Origin: Hoeflea algicola
GTDB lineage: Bacteria; Pseudomonadota; Alphaproteobacteria; Rhizobiales; Rhizobiaceae
DNA: 64,000 nucleotides
Assembly: GCF_026619415.1 (NCBI RefSeq)
Contig: NZ_JAOVZR010000001.1
Location: forward strand, 4,696,501 to 4,760,500
Direction of reading: 5' to 3'
Made by a program: the position numbers and the translations under genes. This document shows, piece after piece, positions 17,867 through 27,059 of the stretch. The notes under the pieces are model-generated. The model made no database searches and was not told the origin of the DNA. It saw only the letters and a list, made by a program, of their open reading frames with translations. Numbering within the stretch: position 1 is the first letter of the stretch; each line of letters opens with the position of its first letter.

Positions 17867-20236
17867 TCAGCTTTCGCTGTTCTCGGCCGGCTGTTCGTCG
17901 GCCATCGCCTTGAGCCGCTCCACCGCCATCAGCACCCGCTCCGGTGTGGCCGGGGCGTCAAGTCGCGGTGAGACCTTGTAATCGGCGATCGAAGCCACGG
18001 CCATGCCGAGTGCTTCGAGCACCGAGATCGGCAGCATGAAGGGGGGTTCGCCGACAGCCTTGGACCGGCGCACAGTCGGCTCGCGGTTTTCGGCCCAGTC
18101 CGCCAGCTTGACGTTGAAGATCTTCGGCCGGTCCGAAGCCAACGGGATCTTGTAGGTTGACGGCGCATGGGTCCGAAGCCGGCCTTTGTCGTCCCACCAC
18201 AATTCTTCCGTGGTCAGCCAGCCCATACCCTGCACGAAGGCACCTTCGATCTGGCCGATGTCGAGAGCCGGGTTGAGCGAGCGTCCGGTGTCGTGCAGCA
18301 CATCGACCCGGTCGACCTGGTATTCGCCGGTCAGCGTGTCGATCGAGACTTCGGAGACGGCAGCGCCGTAGGCAAAATAGTAAAACGGTCGGCCCTTGCC
18401 GGCGGCGCGGTCCCAGTGAATGTCCGGTGTCTTGTAAAACCCGGCTGCCGAAAGCTGGACCCGTTCCTGATAAGCGAGCTTGATGAAATCGCCAAATGGC
18501 ATCAACTCGTTGCCCACCCGCACATGGTTGGGTTCGAATTCCACTTGGTCTTCGGGAATGTTGAATTTTTCCGCCGCGAACGCCACCAGTCGTGTCTTGA
18601 TCTGCTGCGCCGCATTGGCAACCGCCATGCCGTTGAGGTCGGTGCCCGACGAAGCTGCCGTGGCCGAGGTGTTGGGCACCTTGCCGGTGGTGGTGGCGGT
18701 AATGCGGATGGTGTCGAGATCGACCTGGAACTCGTCGGCCAGCACCTGAGCCACCTTGGTGTTGAGCCCCTGGCCCATTTCGGTGCCACCATGATTGAGG
18801 TGGATCGATCCATCCTGGTAGACATGCACTAGCGCACCGGCCTGGTTGAACCAGGTGGCGGTAAACGAAATCCCGAATTTGACCGGCGTCAGCGCGATGC
18901 CGCGCCGGATCACCGGGCTGTTTTCATTGAAGTCGATGATTTCTGCCCGGCGAGCCTGATAATCAGAAGAGGTTTCGAGCTCGTCGACCACCCTTTCGAT
19001 GATGTTGTCTTCCACCGTCTGGTGATAGGGCGTGAGATCACGGCCCGGTCCGCCATAGAAATTGGCCTTGCGGATTTCGAGCGGATCGCGGCCCAGCGCA
19101 TAGGCCACTTCCTCGATCACGCGCTCGCCGCCGAGCATCCCCTGTGGCCCGCCAAAGCCGCGGAAAGCGGTGTTGGAGACGGTGTTGGTCATCATCGGCT
19201 TGGAGGTCAGCCGCACGTCTTCGAAATAGTAGCAATTGTCGGCATGAAACAGGGCCCGGTCGGTCACCGCCCCCGAAAGGTCTGAGGAGAAGCCGCAGCG
19301 CGCCGCGAATGTGGCGTCGAGTGCGTGGATCTTGCCGCTGTCGTCAAAGCCGACATCGTAATCGACAACGAAATCATGGCGTTTGCCGGTGATGATCATG
19401 TCGTCGTCGCGATCCGGCCGGATCTTGACGGCGCGGTTGAGTTTCTTGGCAGCAATCGCCGCAATCGCCGCAAACTGGTTGGCCTGGGTTTCCTTGCCGC
19501 CGAAGCCGCCGCCCATGCGCCGGATCTGCACGGTCACCGCGTTCGACACCGTGCCAAGCGCGTGCGCCACCATATGCTGAACTTCGCTCGGGTGCTGGGT
19601 CGAGGACCAGACAGTGACTTCGTCATCCTCGCCCGGGATCGCCATGGCGATATGACCCTCGAGATAGAAATGGTCCTGGCCGCCAATCCGCATCTCTCCC
19701 TGCAGCCGTCGTGGTGCGGCGCTGAGGCCGGCGGCGATATCGCCGCGCTCAAGCTTCAATGGGTCGGTGACAAGCGGATAATTGGCCTCTATCGCCGCCC
19801 GCACATCGGTAATGTGCGGCAGATCTTCATAACTGATCACCGCCCGTTTGGCGGCGCGGCGTGCGAGGTCTCGAGTCTCGGCAATGACGGCAAACACCGG
19901 CTGGCCGTGAAACAGCACCGTGTCGGTCGCCAGCACCGGTTCGTCGTCCCGTCCGGTCGGAGATATATCGTTGACGCCGGGCACGTCGGCGCCGGTCAGC
20001 ACCGCGACCACGCCTTCGGCAGCGCGCACGGCGTCGAGATCAAGCGCGGTGATGCGCGCATGTGCCCGGTCGGTCAGGCCCAGATAGGCGTGCAAAGTGC
20101 CGGCCGGTTCGGGCATGTCGTCAATATAGTCGGCGCTGCCGGTGACATGCTTGTGGGCTGAATCATGCTGTCGCGCGACATGGGTACCGCCGGTAATTTC
20201 GGTTTTGCTGCGTGGTGTGTGAGCGCCCATGATCAA
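17867..20236 (-). CDS. xdhB: Xanthine dehydrogenase, molybdopterin-binding subunit
   Basis: A 789-residue large subunit of the bacterial two-subunit xanthine dehydrogenase. Features are the N-terminal HVTGSADYIDDMP, the cofactor motif MGGGFGGKETQ, GGTEMGQGLNTKV, and the active-site Glu in KAVGEPPFMLPIS near the C-terminus. It converts xanthine or hypoxanthine to urate, the PuuD substrate. Its start overlaps the xdhA stop by four bases. Confidence 0.95.
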   Translation of the reverse strand: MIMGAHTPRSKTEITGGTHVARQHDSAHKHVTGSADYIDDMPEPAGTLHAYLGLTDRAHARITALDLDAVRAAEGVVAVLTGADVPGVNDISPTGRDDEPVLATDTVLFHGQPVFAVIAETRDLARRAAKRAVISYEDLPHITDVRAAIEANYPLVTDPLKLERGDIAAGLSAAPRRLQGEMRIGGQDHFYLEGHIAMAIPGEDDEVTVWSSTQHPSEVQHMVAHALGTVSNAVTVQIRRMGGGFGGKETQANQFAAIAAIAAKKLNRAVKIRPDRDDDMIITGKRHDFVVDYDVGFDDSGKIHALDATFAARCGFSSDLSGAVTDRALFHADNCYYFEDVRLTSKPMMTNTVSNTAFRGFGGPQGMLGGERVIEEVAYALGRDPLEIRKANFYGGPGRDLTPYHQTVEDNIIERVVDELETSSDYQARRAEIIDFNENSPVIRRGIALTPVKFGISFTATWFNQAGALVHVYQDGSIHLNHGGTEMGQGLNTKVAQVLADEFQVDLDTIRITATTTGKVPNTSATAASSGTDLNGMAVANAAQQIKTRLVAFAAEKFNIPEDQVEFEPNHVRVGNELMPFGDFIKLAYQERVQLSAAGFYKTPDIHWDRAAGKGRPFYYFAYGAAVSEVSIDTLTGEYQVDRVDVLHDTGRSLNPALDIGQIEGAFVQGMGWLTTEELWWDDKGRLRTHAPSTYKIPLASDRPKIFNVKLADWAENREPTVRRSKAVGEPPFMLPISVLEALGMAVASIADYKVSPRLDAPATPERVLMAVERLKAMADEQPAENSES

Positions 20237-21717
20237 GCCTCCTCCATGGTCGGGTGGCGTTGGATGCGAACCGGCGCCCCACAGGTTTCAAGAAAGAAGC
20301 GGATCATCAGGTTTTGCGCCGAAAGCATCCGGTAATCGGCGCTTGCCCGCCAGTCACTGAGCGGCTGGTAGTCTTGCGCAAGCGCGGTGCGCGCGGTCTG
20401 AATGGTTTCCCATGACCAGGCTTGGCCGATCAGCGCGGCTTCCGCTTTTGCCGCTCGCTTGGGCGTGCCGGCCATGCCACCAAAGGCGATCCGCGCGGAG
20501 GCCACCAGTCCTTCGTCATCGAGGGCCACGAAAAACGCTCCGCACAGGGCCGAAATGTCCTCATCGCGGCGCTTGGAAATCTTGTAGACCGAGAAAAATG
20601 CTCCGTCTTCAAGCGCCGGCACAAACACGCTTTCGACAAACTCGCCGGGCTGCCGGTCCTGCTTGCCGTACTCGATGAAGAAGGCTTCAAGCGGCACAGT
20701 CCGGCGGTTTTTGCCCTTGCGCAAGGTCACCGTGGCGTTGAGCGCAATAAGCGGCGGCGGCGTATCACCGATCGGCGAACCATTGGCGATGTTGCCGCCG
20801 ACCGTGCCCATGTTGCGGACCTGCTCGCCGCCAATCCGGTCCCAGAGTTCTTCCAGCTGCGGAAACAGCGCCAGCAGCGCCATCCGCGCCGAGGAGTAGG
20901 ACACGCCAGCCCCGAGCGTGACGCCGGTTTCCTCGATCGACATCTGCCTGAGGCCGTCGAGATGGCTGATGTGGATGACCGGCGAAATATCGCGCATGTG
21001 CTTGGTCACCCAAAGCCCGACATCGGTCGAGCCGGCGACGATGGTGGCGTTCGGGTGAGCTTCGTAAAGTTCGGCCAGATCGTCGACATCGCCGGGGATC
21101 AGGGTCGTACCCGACTTGTGTTCGATGGTCACCCGGGCGCCGTCGGCCATCTCGTGGAGCGTGGCGATGGTGGCGTCATGGGCGGCCACCAGCCGGTCAT
21201 TGTCGGCAGTCGGAATGGTCCTCGCAGCAGCCTGCGCCGCCTTGACGATGGGTTCATAGCCGGTGCAGCGGCACAGATTGCCCTGCAGTGCACGTTCGAT
21301 GTCCGCGTCGGTCGGTTCCGGATCGGAGAGCCACAACCCGTGCAGCGAGGCAACGATGCCCGGCGTGCAGAAGCCGCATTGCGAACCATGATTGTCCACC
21401 ATCGCCTGCTGCACGGCGCTGAGCGCGCCATCGGGCCGGTTGAGGTGTTCGACTGTTACTACATGGGTGGCATCGAGCGAGCCGACAAAGCGGATGCAGG
21501 CATTGACGCTTTCATAGACCAGCACCCCGTTTTCGATCCGCCCGACCAGAACCGTGCAGGCGCCGCAATCGCCTTCCGCGCAGCCTTCCTTGGTTCCGGT
21601 CAGACGTCGCTCGAGCCGAAGCCAGTCAAGCAACGTCAGGTCCGGGGCAAAACCGGAGAGTTCCACGGTCTGCTCGTTGAGAATGAATCGGATGGATGTG
21701 CGGTGGGACTGGGCCAT
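20233..21717 (-). CDS. xdhA: Xanthine dehydrogenase, 2Fe-2S and FAD subunit
   Basis: A 494-residue small subunit. The plant-type iron-sulfur cluster ligands start at CAEGDCGAC (residues 46-54), the second cluster is in CGFCTPGIV and CRCTGYEPIV, and the FAD domain follows with TIVAGSTDVGLWV and GTVGGNIANGSPIGD. It passes electrons from the molybdenum centre in XdhB to NAD. It lies about 100 bases downstream of the patatin-like gene on the same strand. Confidence 0.95.
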   Translation of the reverse strand: MAQSHRTSIRFILNEQTVELSGFAPDLTLLDWLRLERRLTGTKEGCAEGDCGACTVLVGRIENGVLVYESVNACIRFVGSLDATHVVTVEHLNRPDGALSAVQQAMVDNHGSQCGFCTPGIVASLHGLWLSDPEPTDADIERALQGNLCRCTGYEPIVKAAQAAARTIPTADNDRLVAAHDATIATLHEMADGARVTIEHKSGTTLIPGDVDDLAELYEAHPNATIVAGSTDVGLWVTKHMRDISPVIHISHLDGLRQMSIEETGVTLGAGVSYSSARMALLALFPQLEELWDRIGGEQVRNMGTVGGNIANGSPIGDTPPPLIALNATVTLRKGKNRRTVPLEAFFIEYGKQDRQPGEFVESVFVPALEDGAFFSVYKISKRRDEDISALCGAFFVALDDEGLVASARIAFGGMAGTPKRAAKAEAALIGQAWSWETIQTARTALAQDYQPLSDWRASADYRMLSAQNLMIRFFLETCGAPVRIQRHPTMEEA

Positions 21718-21817
21718 GTCGCCTCGTAAAATTTTAGATCAACTGGACAAAACCTAACCCAGCCAGTCACCTTGGGAAAGACCGCCATACGCATGCAACA
21801 GTTTCAGGCAAAGCCGG

Positions 21818-22912
21818 TCAATCAACCTTCGGTTCCGCGTCCAGCGGGTGAATGGCGCCGGGCAATCCAAGATACTGACTTTCGAAGTTGACGGTGGAAT
21901 TATTGCCGATGGCGTCTCGATTGGTTTTCAGCCAGTTCTCGGCCTCCACCCGGCCGCGGTCCCTGAGCTTGGTCAGGAACGACCATCGAACATCGAATTT
22001 GGACGAAACCGGAAGATCCTCCATCGCCTCATCCGAGCGGATCGAATGCACCAAGATATGCCGCATCTTGTCCTTGTGCTCATCCTTGAGCCAGTCCTGC
22101 TCGATCAGCCGGGTGACGAAATTGATTGCCCGCATCTCGTCGATCAGCGATGAATTGAACGAGATTTCATTGATCCGGTTGAGGATTTCCGGCGCGGTAG
22201 TCGGCAATTCGTGGCGTTCCATCGGGTTGATATGAACGATCATCACATCGCGGCTTTCGCATTCGTAGAAGAAAGGAAACAGCGCCGGGTTGCCCATGTA
22301 GCCGCCGTCCCAGAAATGCTCGCCATCAATCTCCACCGCCTTGAACAGGAATGGCAGGCAGGCCGACGCCATTACCACGTCGACGCTGACTTCATTGGTC
22401 TTGAAAACCCGCACCCGGCCGCTGCGCACATTGGTGGCGCTCAAAAACAGTTTTGTCTCGGCGCATTCGCGCAAACCATCGAAATCGATGCTGTCGACCA
22501 GAAGGTCGCGCATCGGATTGATGTCGAACGGGTTGAACTCATAGGGCGAGAATGTCCGTGTCAGCGTATCGAAAGCGGCAAAGCTTGCGGCATTGAGCAA
22601 TTCCATCCCCGGCACGGTGGCATCGGGGAATGCCTGTAGCGGCGACCAGACAGACCCGGACCGGCTCGATTTGCGCCAGAAATCCTCGAGCGCGGCCTGA
22701 CCACCCTTGCGTCCGCCGGACATCAGGCCATGGGCCAGCACCACCGCGTTGACCGCGCCGGCGCTGGTTCCCGACAGGCCTTCGAACCCGATATCGGTCT
22801 CGTCGAGCAACCGGTCGATCACCCCCCAGGCAAAGGCGCCATGCGCGCCTCCGCCCTGCAGTGCCAGGTTGACCATCTGCCCGCTGCCAGCCGTTGCCTT
22901 GGCGCGGGTCAT
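21818..22912 (-). CDS. Patatin-like phospholipase/acyl hydrolase
   Basis: A 364-residue patatin-fold protein. It has the oxyanion-hole motif GGGAHGAF, the nucleophile Ser in GLSGTSAGAV and the catalytic Asp in HFWDGGYMGNP. There is no signal peptide, so it acts in the cytosol, perhaps on lipid or on polyhydroxybutyrate granules. ATG 22912 overlaps the bdhA stop as ATGA and is preferred over the ATG 12 bases upstream. The coupling to bdhA suggests a role in storage-polymer use, but the substrate is unproven. Confidence 0.88.
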   Translation of the reverse strand: MTRAKATAGSGQMVNLALQGGGAHGAFAWGVIDRLLDETDIGFEGLSGTSAGAVNAVVLAHGLMSGGRKGGQAALEDFWRKSSRSGSVWSPLQAFPDATVPGMELLNAASFAAFDTLTRTFSPYEFNPFDINPMRDLLVDSIDFDGLRECAETKLFLSATNVRSGRVRVFKTNEVSVDVVMASACLPFLFKAVEIDGEHFWDGGYMGNPALFPFFYECESRDVMIVHINPMERHELPTTAPEILNRINEISFNSSLIDEMRAINFVTRLIEQDWLKDEHKDKMRHILVHSIRSDEAMEDLPVSSKFDVRWSFLTKLRDRGRVEAENWLKTNRDAIGNNSTVNFESQYLGLPGAIHPLDAEPKVD

Positions 22913-23682
22913 TGCGCGGTCCATCCGCCATCCATCGGCAGCGCTGCGCCGGTGATCTGCGCTGTCTGGTCAGAGGCCAGATAGGCTGCAAACGCGGCGA
23001 TCTGGGCGACCTTGACGAATTGCTTGGTCGGCTGCGCCTTGAGAATCACCTCGTTGACGACGTCTTCTTCGCTCATGTCGCGCGCCTTGGCGGTGTCGGC
23101 GATCTGGCCCGAAACCAGCGGCGTTTCGACATAGCCGGGGCAGATCGCATTGGCGGTTACGCCGAACTCCGCGCCTTCCAGCGCCACCGTCTTGACCAGG
23201 CCGACAATGCCATGCTTGGCCGCGACATAGGCGCTCTTGTAGGGCGAGGCGACCAGGCCATGGGCCGAGGCGATGGCGATGATGCGGCCGAATTTCTGCT
23301 TCTTCATCCCCGGCATCGCGGCCCGGATCAGATGGAAAGCGGATGACAGGTTGATGGCGATGATCGCGTCCCATTTGCCGATCGGGAAATCCTCGATCTT
23401 CTCGACATGCTGAATCCCGGCATTTGGGACGATCACCTCGACCGAGCCGAATTTCTTTTCCGCCGTGTGCACCAGATCGGCAATTTCATCTGGATTGAGC
23501 ATATTGGCGCCATGAAAGATCACGTCACCGCCCCCGAGCGACGCCAGACGCATGCGGGTAGCCTCTATTTCCGCATCCTTGCCCAACCCGTTGAGAACCA
23601 CATTATAGCCCGCCTGGGCGAAATTTTCAGCGATGCCAAGGCCGATACCGCTGGTGGATCCGGTAATGATCACGGTTTTCAT
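22909..23682 (-). CDS. bdhA: 3-hydroxybutyrate dehydrogenase
   Basis: A 257-residue short-chain dehydrogenase. The NAD site is TGSTSGIGLG at residues 7-16, the catalytic pair is in YVAAKHG, and the IVPNAGIQHV and GLVASPYKSAYVAAKHGIVGLVKTVALE blocks identify D-3-hydroxybutyrate dehydrogenases. It oxidises 3-hydroxybutyrate, released from PHB, to acetoacetate. GAAAGGA precedes ATG 23682; an upstream in-frame start has no such support. It heads a leftward cluster with the patatin and xdhABC genes. Confidence 0.92.
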   Translation of the reverse strand: MKTVIITGSTSGIGLGIAENFAQAGYNVVLNGLGKDAEIEATRMRLASLGGGDVIFHGANMLNPDEIADLVHTAEKKFGSVEVIVPNAGIQHVEKIEDFPIGKWDAIIAINLSSAFHLIRAAMPGMKKQKFGRIIAIASAHGLVASPYKSAYVAAKHGIVGLVKTVALEGAEFGVTANAICPGYVETPLVSGQIADTAKARDMSEEDVVNEVILKAQPTKQFVKVAQIAAFAAYLASDQTAQITGAALPMDGGWTAQ

Positions 23683-23703
23683 GGGAGTGGTCCTTTCAAA
23701 AAT

Positions 23704-23734
23704 GTTGCAACGCATTTTGGTTGCTGCACTGCAA
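23704..23734 (-). promoter_or_regulatory. GTTGCAAC palindrome and TGC-rich inverted repeat in the bdhA leader
   Basis: GTTGCAAC at 23704-23711 is a perfect eight-base palindrome. CTGC-ACT-GCAA at 23724-23734 is a near match to the CTGC-N3-GCAG pattern I recall for the PHB regulator PhaR. The two lie 22-52 bases upstream of bdhA. Confidence 0.35.
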
Positions 23735-23851
23735 ACGTAAGAACTCATTGCTACAGTTCCAATCAAGTTTCGGTCAACTGGCGGAATTTTACGGTGATGC
23801 CGTGGCGGCTGCGGGTTGTCTCAATTAATTATCGGGTCCATTGAGAAAATC

Positions 23852-23861
23852 TGTTGCAACA
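23852..23861 (+). promoter_or_regulatory. Second palindrome TGTTGCAACA, near the MFS gene start
   Basis: This perfect ten-base palindrome repeats the bdhA-side GTTGCAAC core and lies 24 bases before the divergent MFS gene. Two copies across one divergent promoter region suggest a shared regulator. Confidence 0.35.
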
Positions 23862-23884
23862 ACCGCTCGGCGCATTCGTCCTCC

Positions 23885-25081
23885 ATGTCTCAATCTGAAA
23901 TTTTCGCCACCGGCTCTGGCCATGACCGACAGATACTGGCAACGGCTGTTGCCGGATCGATCGCCATGGCAGTGGCAATGGGCCTTGGTCGTTTTTTCTA
24001 CACACCGGTTCTGCCGGCCATGATGGCCGGCCTTGGCCTCAGCCCGACCGAAGCCGGATGGATCGCTTCGGCCAATTATGCCGGTTATCTGGTGGGCGCA
24101 ATTCTCGCCGCATGGGGTTGGGCCGAAGGCATCGAGCGTAAGGTAGCCCTCTTCGGGCTGATCGCCACCGCCTTGCTGCTGCTGGCCATGGGGCTGTCGA
24201 GCGACGTGTTGGTAATGTCTCTGATCCGGTTTCTTGCCGGAATTGCAAGTGCCTTCGTGATGGTCTTCACCTCGGCCATCGTGCTTTCGCACGGGCTTGC
24301 GGCGGGCAAGTCCTGGGTGCAGTCGAGCCATTTTGGCGGCGTCGGCGTCGGCATCACCGCTTCGGCGTTGATGTTCGGCTTGATCATTCTCGGGCAGGGC
24401 GGCTGGCGCATGGCCTGGGTCCTGGCAGCGTTGCTGGCCTGTGTCGGAATCGCGGTTGTTACTCGCTACCTGCCGTCCGACGTGGTGCGCAGCGGCCCGG
24501 CCAAAAAGGAGCCGCAACTGGTCTGGACCGCGCCGCTGATTGCGCTGACGCTGGCCTATGGCATCTTCGGATTTGGCTACATTGTCACCGCGACCTTCCT
24601 GGTGGCGATCGTTCGCGATGGCGGTGGATCGTCGTTGTTTGAAGCCAGCGTCTGGTTGTTTACCGGCCTCGCCGCAGCCCCGTCGGTTGCCTACTGGATG
24701 CCGGTGGTAAGGCGTCTGGGGCTGATCCACGTGTTTACAATTGGCTGCGTGGTCGAGGCGCTGGGGGTAGCCGCCAGCGTGTTGCTGCCGCTGCCGGTAG
24801 GGCCGATTATCGGCGGTGTGCTGCTGGGCGGCACCTTCATCATGGTCACCGCCTTCGGCCTGCAGGTAGGCCGCCAATTGGTCGGAGAAAGCCCGCGCCG
24901 TGCCCTGGCGATGATGACCGCAGCCTTTGGCGTGGGCCAGATTCTCGGCCCGGTCGTTGCCGGGTACCTGGCAGATTGGTCGGGAACCTACACCTGGGCC
25001 AGCCTCGCCGCCGCCGCCGGATTGTTGATCTCGGGGACGATTGTGCTGCTGTTTCGCAAGCCAGTTCCCTACCGGGGCTGA
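23885..25081 (+). CDS. MFS transporter, YbfB/YjiJ family
   Basis: A 398-residue membrane protein with about 12 hydrophobic segments. The N-terminal AVAMGLGRFFYTPVLPAMMAGLGLSPTEAGWIASANYAGYLVGA is characteristic of the YbfB/YjiJ family of poorly characterised exporters. The ATG at 23885 is chosen over the in-frame codon at 23816, which would start in the leader region. The gene is divergent from bdhA. The substrate is unknown. Confidence 0.87.
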   Translation: MSQSEIFATGSGHDRQILATAVAGSIAMAVAMGLGRFFYTPVLPAMMAGLGLSPTEAGWIASANYAGYLVGAILAAWGWAEGIERKVALFGLIATALLLLAMGLSSDVLVMSLIRFLAGIASAFVMVFTSAIVLSHGLAAGKSWVQSSHFGGVGVGITASALMFGLIILGQGGWRMAWVLAALLACVGIAVVTRYLPSDVVRSGPAKKEPQLVWTAPLIALTLAYGIFGFGYIVTATFLVAIVRDGGGSSLFEASVWLFTGLAAAPSVAYWMPVVRRLGLIHVFTIGCVVEALGVAASVLLPLPVGPIIGGVLLGGTFIMVTAFGLQVGRQLVGESPRRALAMMTAAFGVGQILGPVVAGYLADWSGTYTWASLAAAAGLLISGTIVLLFRKPVPYRG

Positions 25082-25189
25082 ATTTTCGCATTCGACTGTG
25101 GTCTAATAAGTCAAAATGACGCATATGGGGCATTCGATGCCGGTCGGTCGCTGAAACATCCCCAGCGATGACTGATTAAATGGCAAACA

Positions 25190-25260
25190 CGCGAGCGGAC
25201 CACCCAAAGGTTGTTTGGCTCGCGTTAACAGCGGCTGCCCAGCCGCGTTACCAAAGGGGG
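25190..25260 (+). promoter_or_regulatory. Structured leader with two hairpins and a strong Shine-Dalgarno before the BCCT gene
   Basis: CGCGAGC at 25190-25196 pairs with GCTCGCG at 25218-25224. GCGGCT at 25231-25236 pairs with AGCCGC at 25241-25246. AAAGGGGGG at 25252-25260 then decides the TTG start at 25268. The second hairpin ends six bases before this site, so refolding could affect translation. Confidence 0.4.
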
Positions 25261-25267
25261 GATAACA

Positions 25268-26878
25268 TTGTCAGATACCGATACAACTAACCTGGAGCCG
25301 AGCTCGGAGTTCGAAGCTGGCCAGGATAACATTCAGGTCATGGGCCTGGATGTCCACAATCCCGTGTTCTTTGTTTCCGCCATCATTATCGTGGGCTTCG
25401 TCATTCTGACGCTCATGTTCGGCGAATCATCCACCGCTTTCTTCAGCTGGTTGCGCCCGGCACTGACCGATTTGTTTGACTGGCCTTTGCTGATGGCCGG
25501 CAATATTTTCGTGCTGTTCAGCCTCGCGCTGATTGTCACGCCGCTGGGCAATATCCGCCTCGGCGGCGTCGATGCGGCCCCGGACTACACCTACATGGGT
25601 TGGTTTGCGATGCTGTTTGCAGCTGGCATGGGCATCGGCCTGATGTTCTTCGGTGTTTCCGAACCGCTGTCCCATTATGCAAGCTCGTTTGGCGGCGCCG
25701 TCGTTGAAAACGGGGTGCGCACCGACTGGGCGCCGCTTGCCGGTGCGGTTGGCGATGCTGAAGCCTCTCGGCTCAATGCCATGGCGGCCACCATCTTCCA
25801 CTGGGGTCTGCACCCTTGGGCGATCTATGCCGTTGTGGCACTGGCTCTGTCGTTTTTCTCCTACAATCGTGGGCTTCCGCTAACCCTGCGTTCGGCATTC
25901 TATCCATTGCTGGGTGAAAAGGTCTGGGGTTGGCCCGGGCATGTGATCGACACGCTGGCGGTATTCGCCACGCTGTTCGGTCTTGCCACGTCGCTCGGTT
26001 TCGGCGCGGAACAAGCCATCGCCGGTCTCAATTTCCTGTTCGGGATCGAGATCACCGGTACATCCAAGATCGTTCTGATCCTGCTGGTTACCGCCGTGGC
26101 ACTCTGCTCCGTGGTTGCTGGACTCGACGCCGGCGTCAAGCGCCTGTCCGAGATCAACATGATCCTCGCCTTCATCCTGCTAGCCTTCGTGATGATCGCT
26201 GGTCCGACGCTGGTGATTATCACCGGCGTGTTCGAAAACACCGTGGCCTACGTCAAGGAAATCATTCCGCTGTCCAACCCGTTTGGGCGTGAAGACACCA
26301 ACTTCATGCACGGCTGGACTGCATTCTACTGGGCCTGGTGGATTTCCTGGTCGCCATTTGTCGGCATGTTCATTGCCCGTGTTTCGCGCGGCCGTACCGT
26401 GCGTGAATTCGTCACCTGCGTGATCCTGGTGCCGACAGCCGTCAGCATCGTCTGGATGTCGACCTTCGGCGGTGCCGCGATCGATCAGGTGATCACCCAC
26501 GGCAACGAAGTGGTCAAGAATTCGGTTCAGGAAGTGATGCTGTTCGAGATGCTCAAGAGCTACCCGATCACGCAGATTGCTTCCTTTATCGGCATCGTGC
26601 TGGTGATCGTGTTCTTCGTCACCTCGTCGGATTCGGGTTCGCTCGTCATCGACACGATTACTGCTGGCGGCAAGGTTGATGCACCGGTGGCGCAACGGGT
26701 GTTCTGGGCCACGTTCGAGGGCATTGTTGCCATCGTGCTGCTGATTGGCGGTGGGCTCGGCGCGCTGCAGGCTGCAGCGGTGGCCACAGGGGTGCCGTTC
26801 GCAGCACTGCTGTTGCTGATGATCTGGTCTACCTACAAGGGTTTGATGGAAGAGCACCGAATGCTCAAGGGCAAGTAG
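25268..26878 (+). CDS. BCCT-family betaine/choline/carnitine transporter
   Basis: A 536-residue transporter with 12 predicted transmembrane segments. The family motif is in GWTAFYWAWWISWSPFVGMFIARVSRGRTVREF, and the early GMGIGLMFFGVSEPL block is also diagnostic. It takes up a quaternary ammonium compatible solute such as glycine betaine or choline using an ion gradient. The start is a TTG placed seven bases after a G-rich Shine-Dalgarno sequence; the next ATG would remove about 24 residues. No betaine synthesis genes adjoin. A strong terminator follows. Confidence 0.9.
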   Translation: MSDTDTTNLEPSSEFEAGQDNIQVMGLDVHNPVFFVSAIIIVGFVILTLMFGESSTAFFSWLRPALTDLFDWPLLMAGNIFVLFSLALIVTPLGNIRLGGVDAAPDYTYMGWFAMLFAAGMGIGLMFFGVSEPLSHYASSFGGAVVENGVRTDWAPLAGAVGDAEASRLNAMAATIFHWGLHPWAIYAVVALALSFFSYNRGLPLTLRSAFYPLLGEKVWGWPGHVIDTLAVFATLFGLATSLGFGAEQAIAGLNFLFGIEITGTSKIVLILLVTAVALCSVVAGLDAGVKRLSEINMILAFILLAFVMIAGPTLVIITGVFENTVAYVKEIIPLSNPFGREDTNFMHGWTAFYWAWWISWSPFVGMFIARVSRGRTVREFVTCVILVPTAVSIVWMSTFGGAAIDQVITHGNEVVKNSVQEVMLFEMLKSYPITQIASFIGIVLVIVFFVTSSDSGSLVIDTITAGGKVDAPVAQRVFWATFEGIVAIVLLIGGGLGALQAAAVATGVPFAALLLLMIWSTYKGLMEEHRMLKGK

Positions 26879-26903
26879 CTCTGTTCATTGACCAGCAAAA
26901 TCC

Positions 26904-26940
26904 GGCCCGCCCCATCTCCCTGGGGCGGGCCATTTTTTTA
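26904..26940 (+). terminator. Rho-independent terminator after the BCCT gene
   Basis: GGCCCGCCCC at 26904-26913 pairs perfectly with GGGGCGGGCC at 26922-26931 around an eight-base loop, followed by ATTTTTTTA. Confidence 0.9.
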
Positions 26941-27059
26941 GCACAATGCCGTGATTGCTGAACGGCGCAATTGCCGTGCTGTTCGCAGTGTTTTAGGTAA
27001 ATCCACGACTCACGACGAATCATGTTCTGCCCGCCAGGACCATTTCCAGGATCCGCCCA

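Noticed and set aside
20422..21729. Rightward open frame of 435 codons opposite xdhA
   Set aside because: Composition typical of antisense; xdhA has its full set of cluster and FAD motifs.
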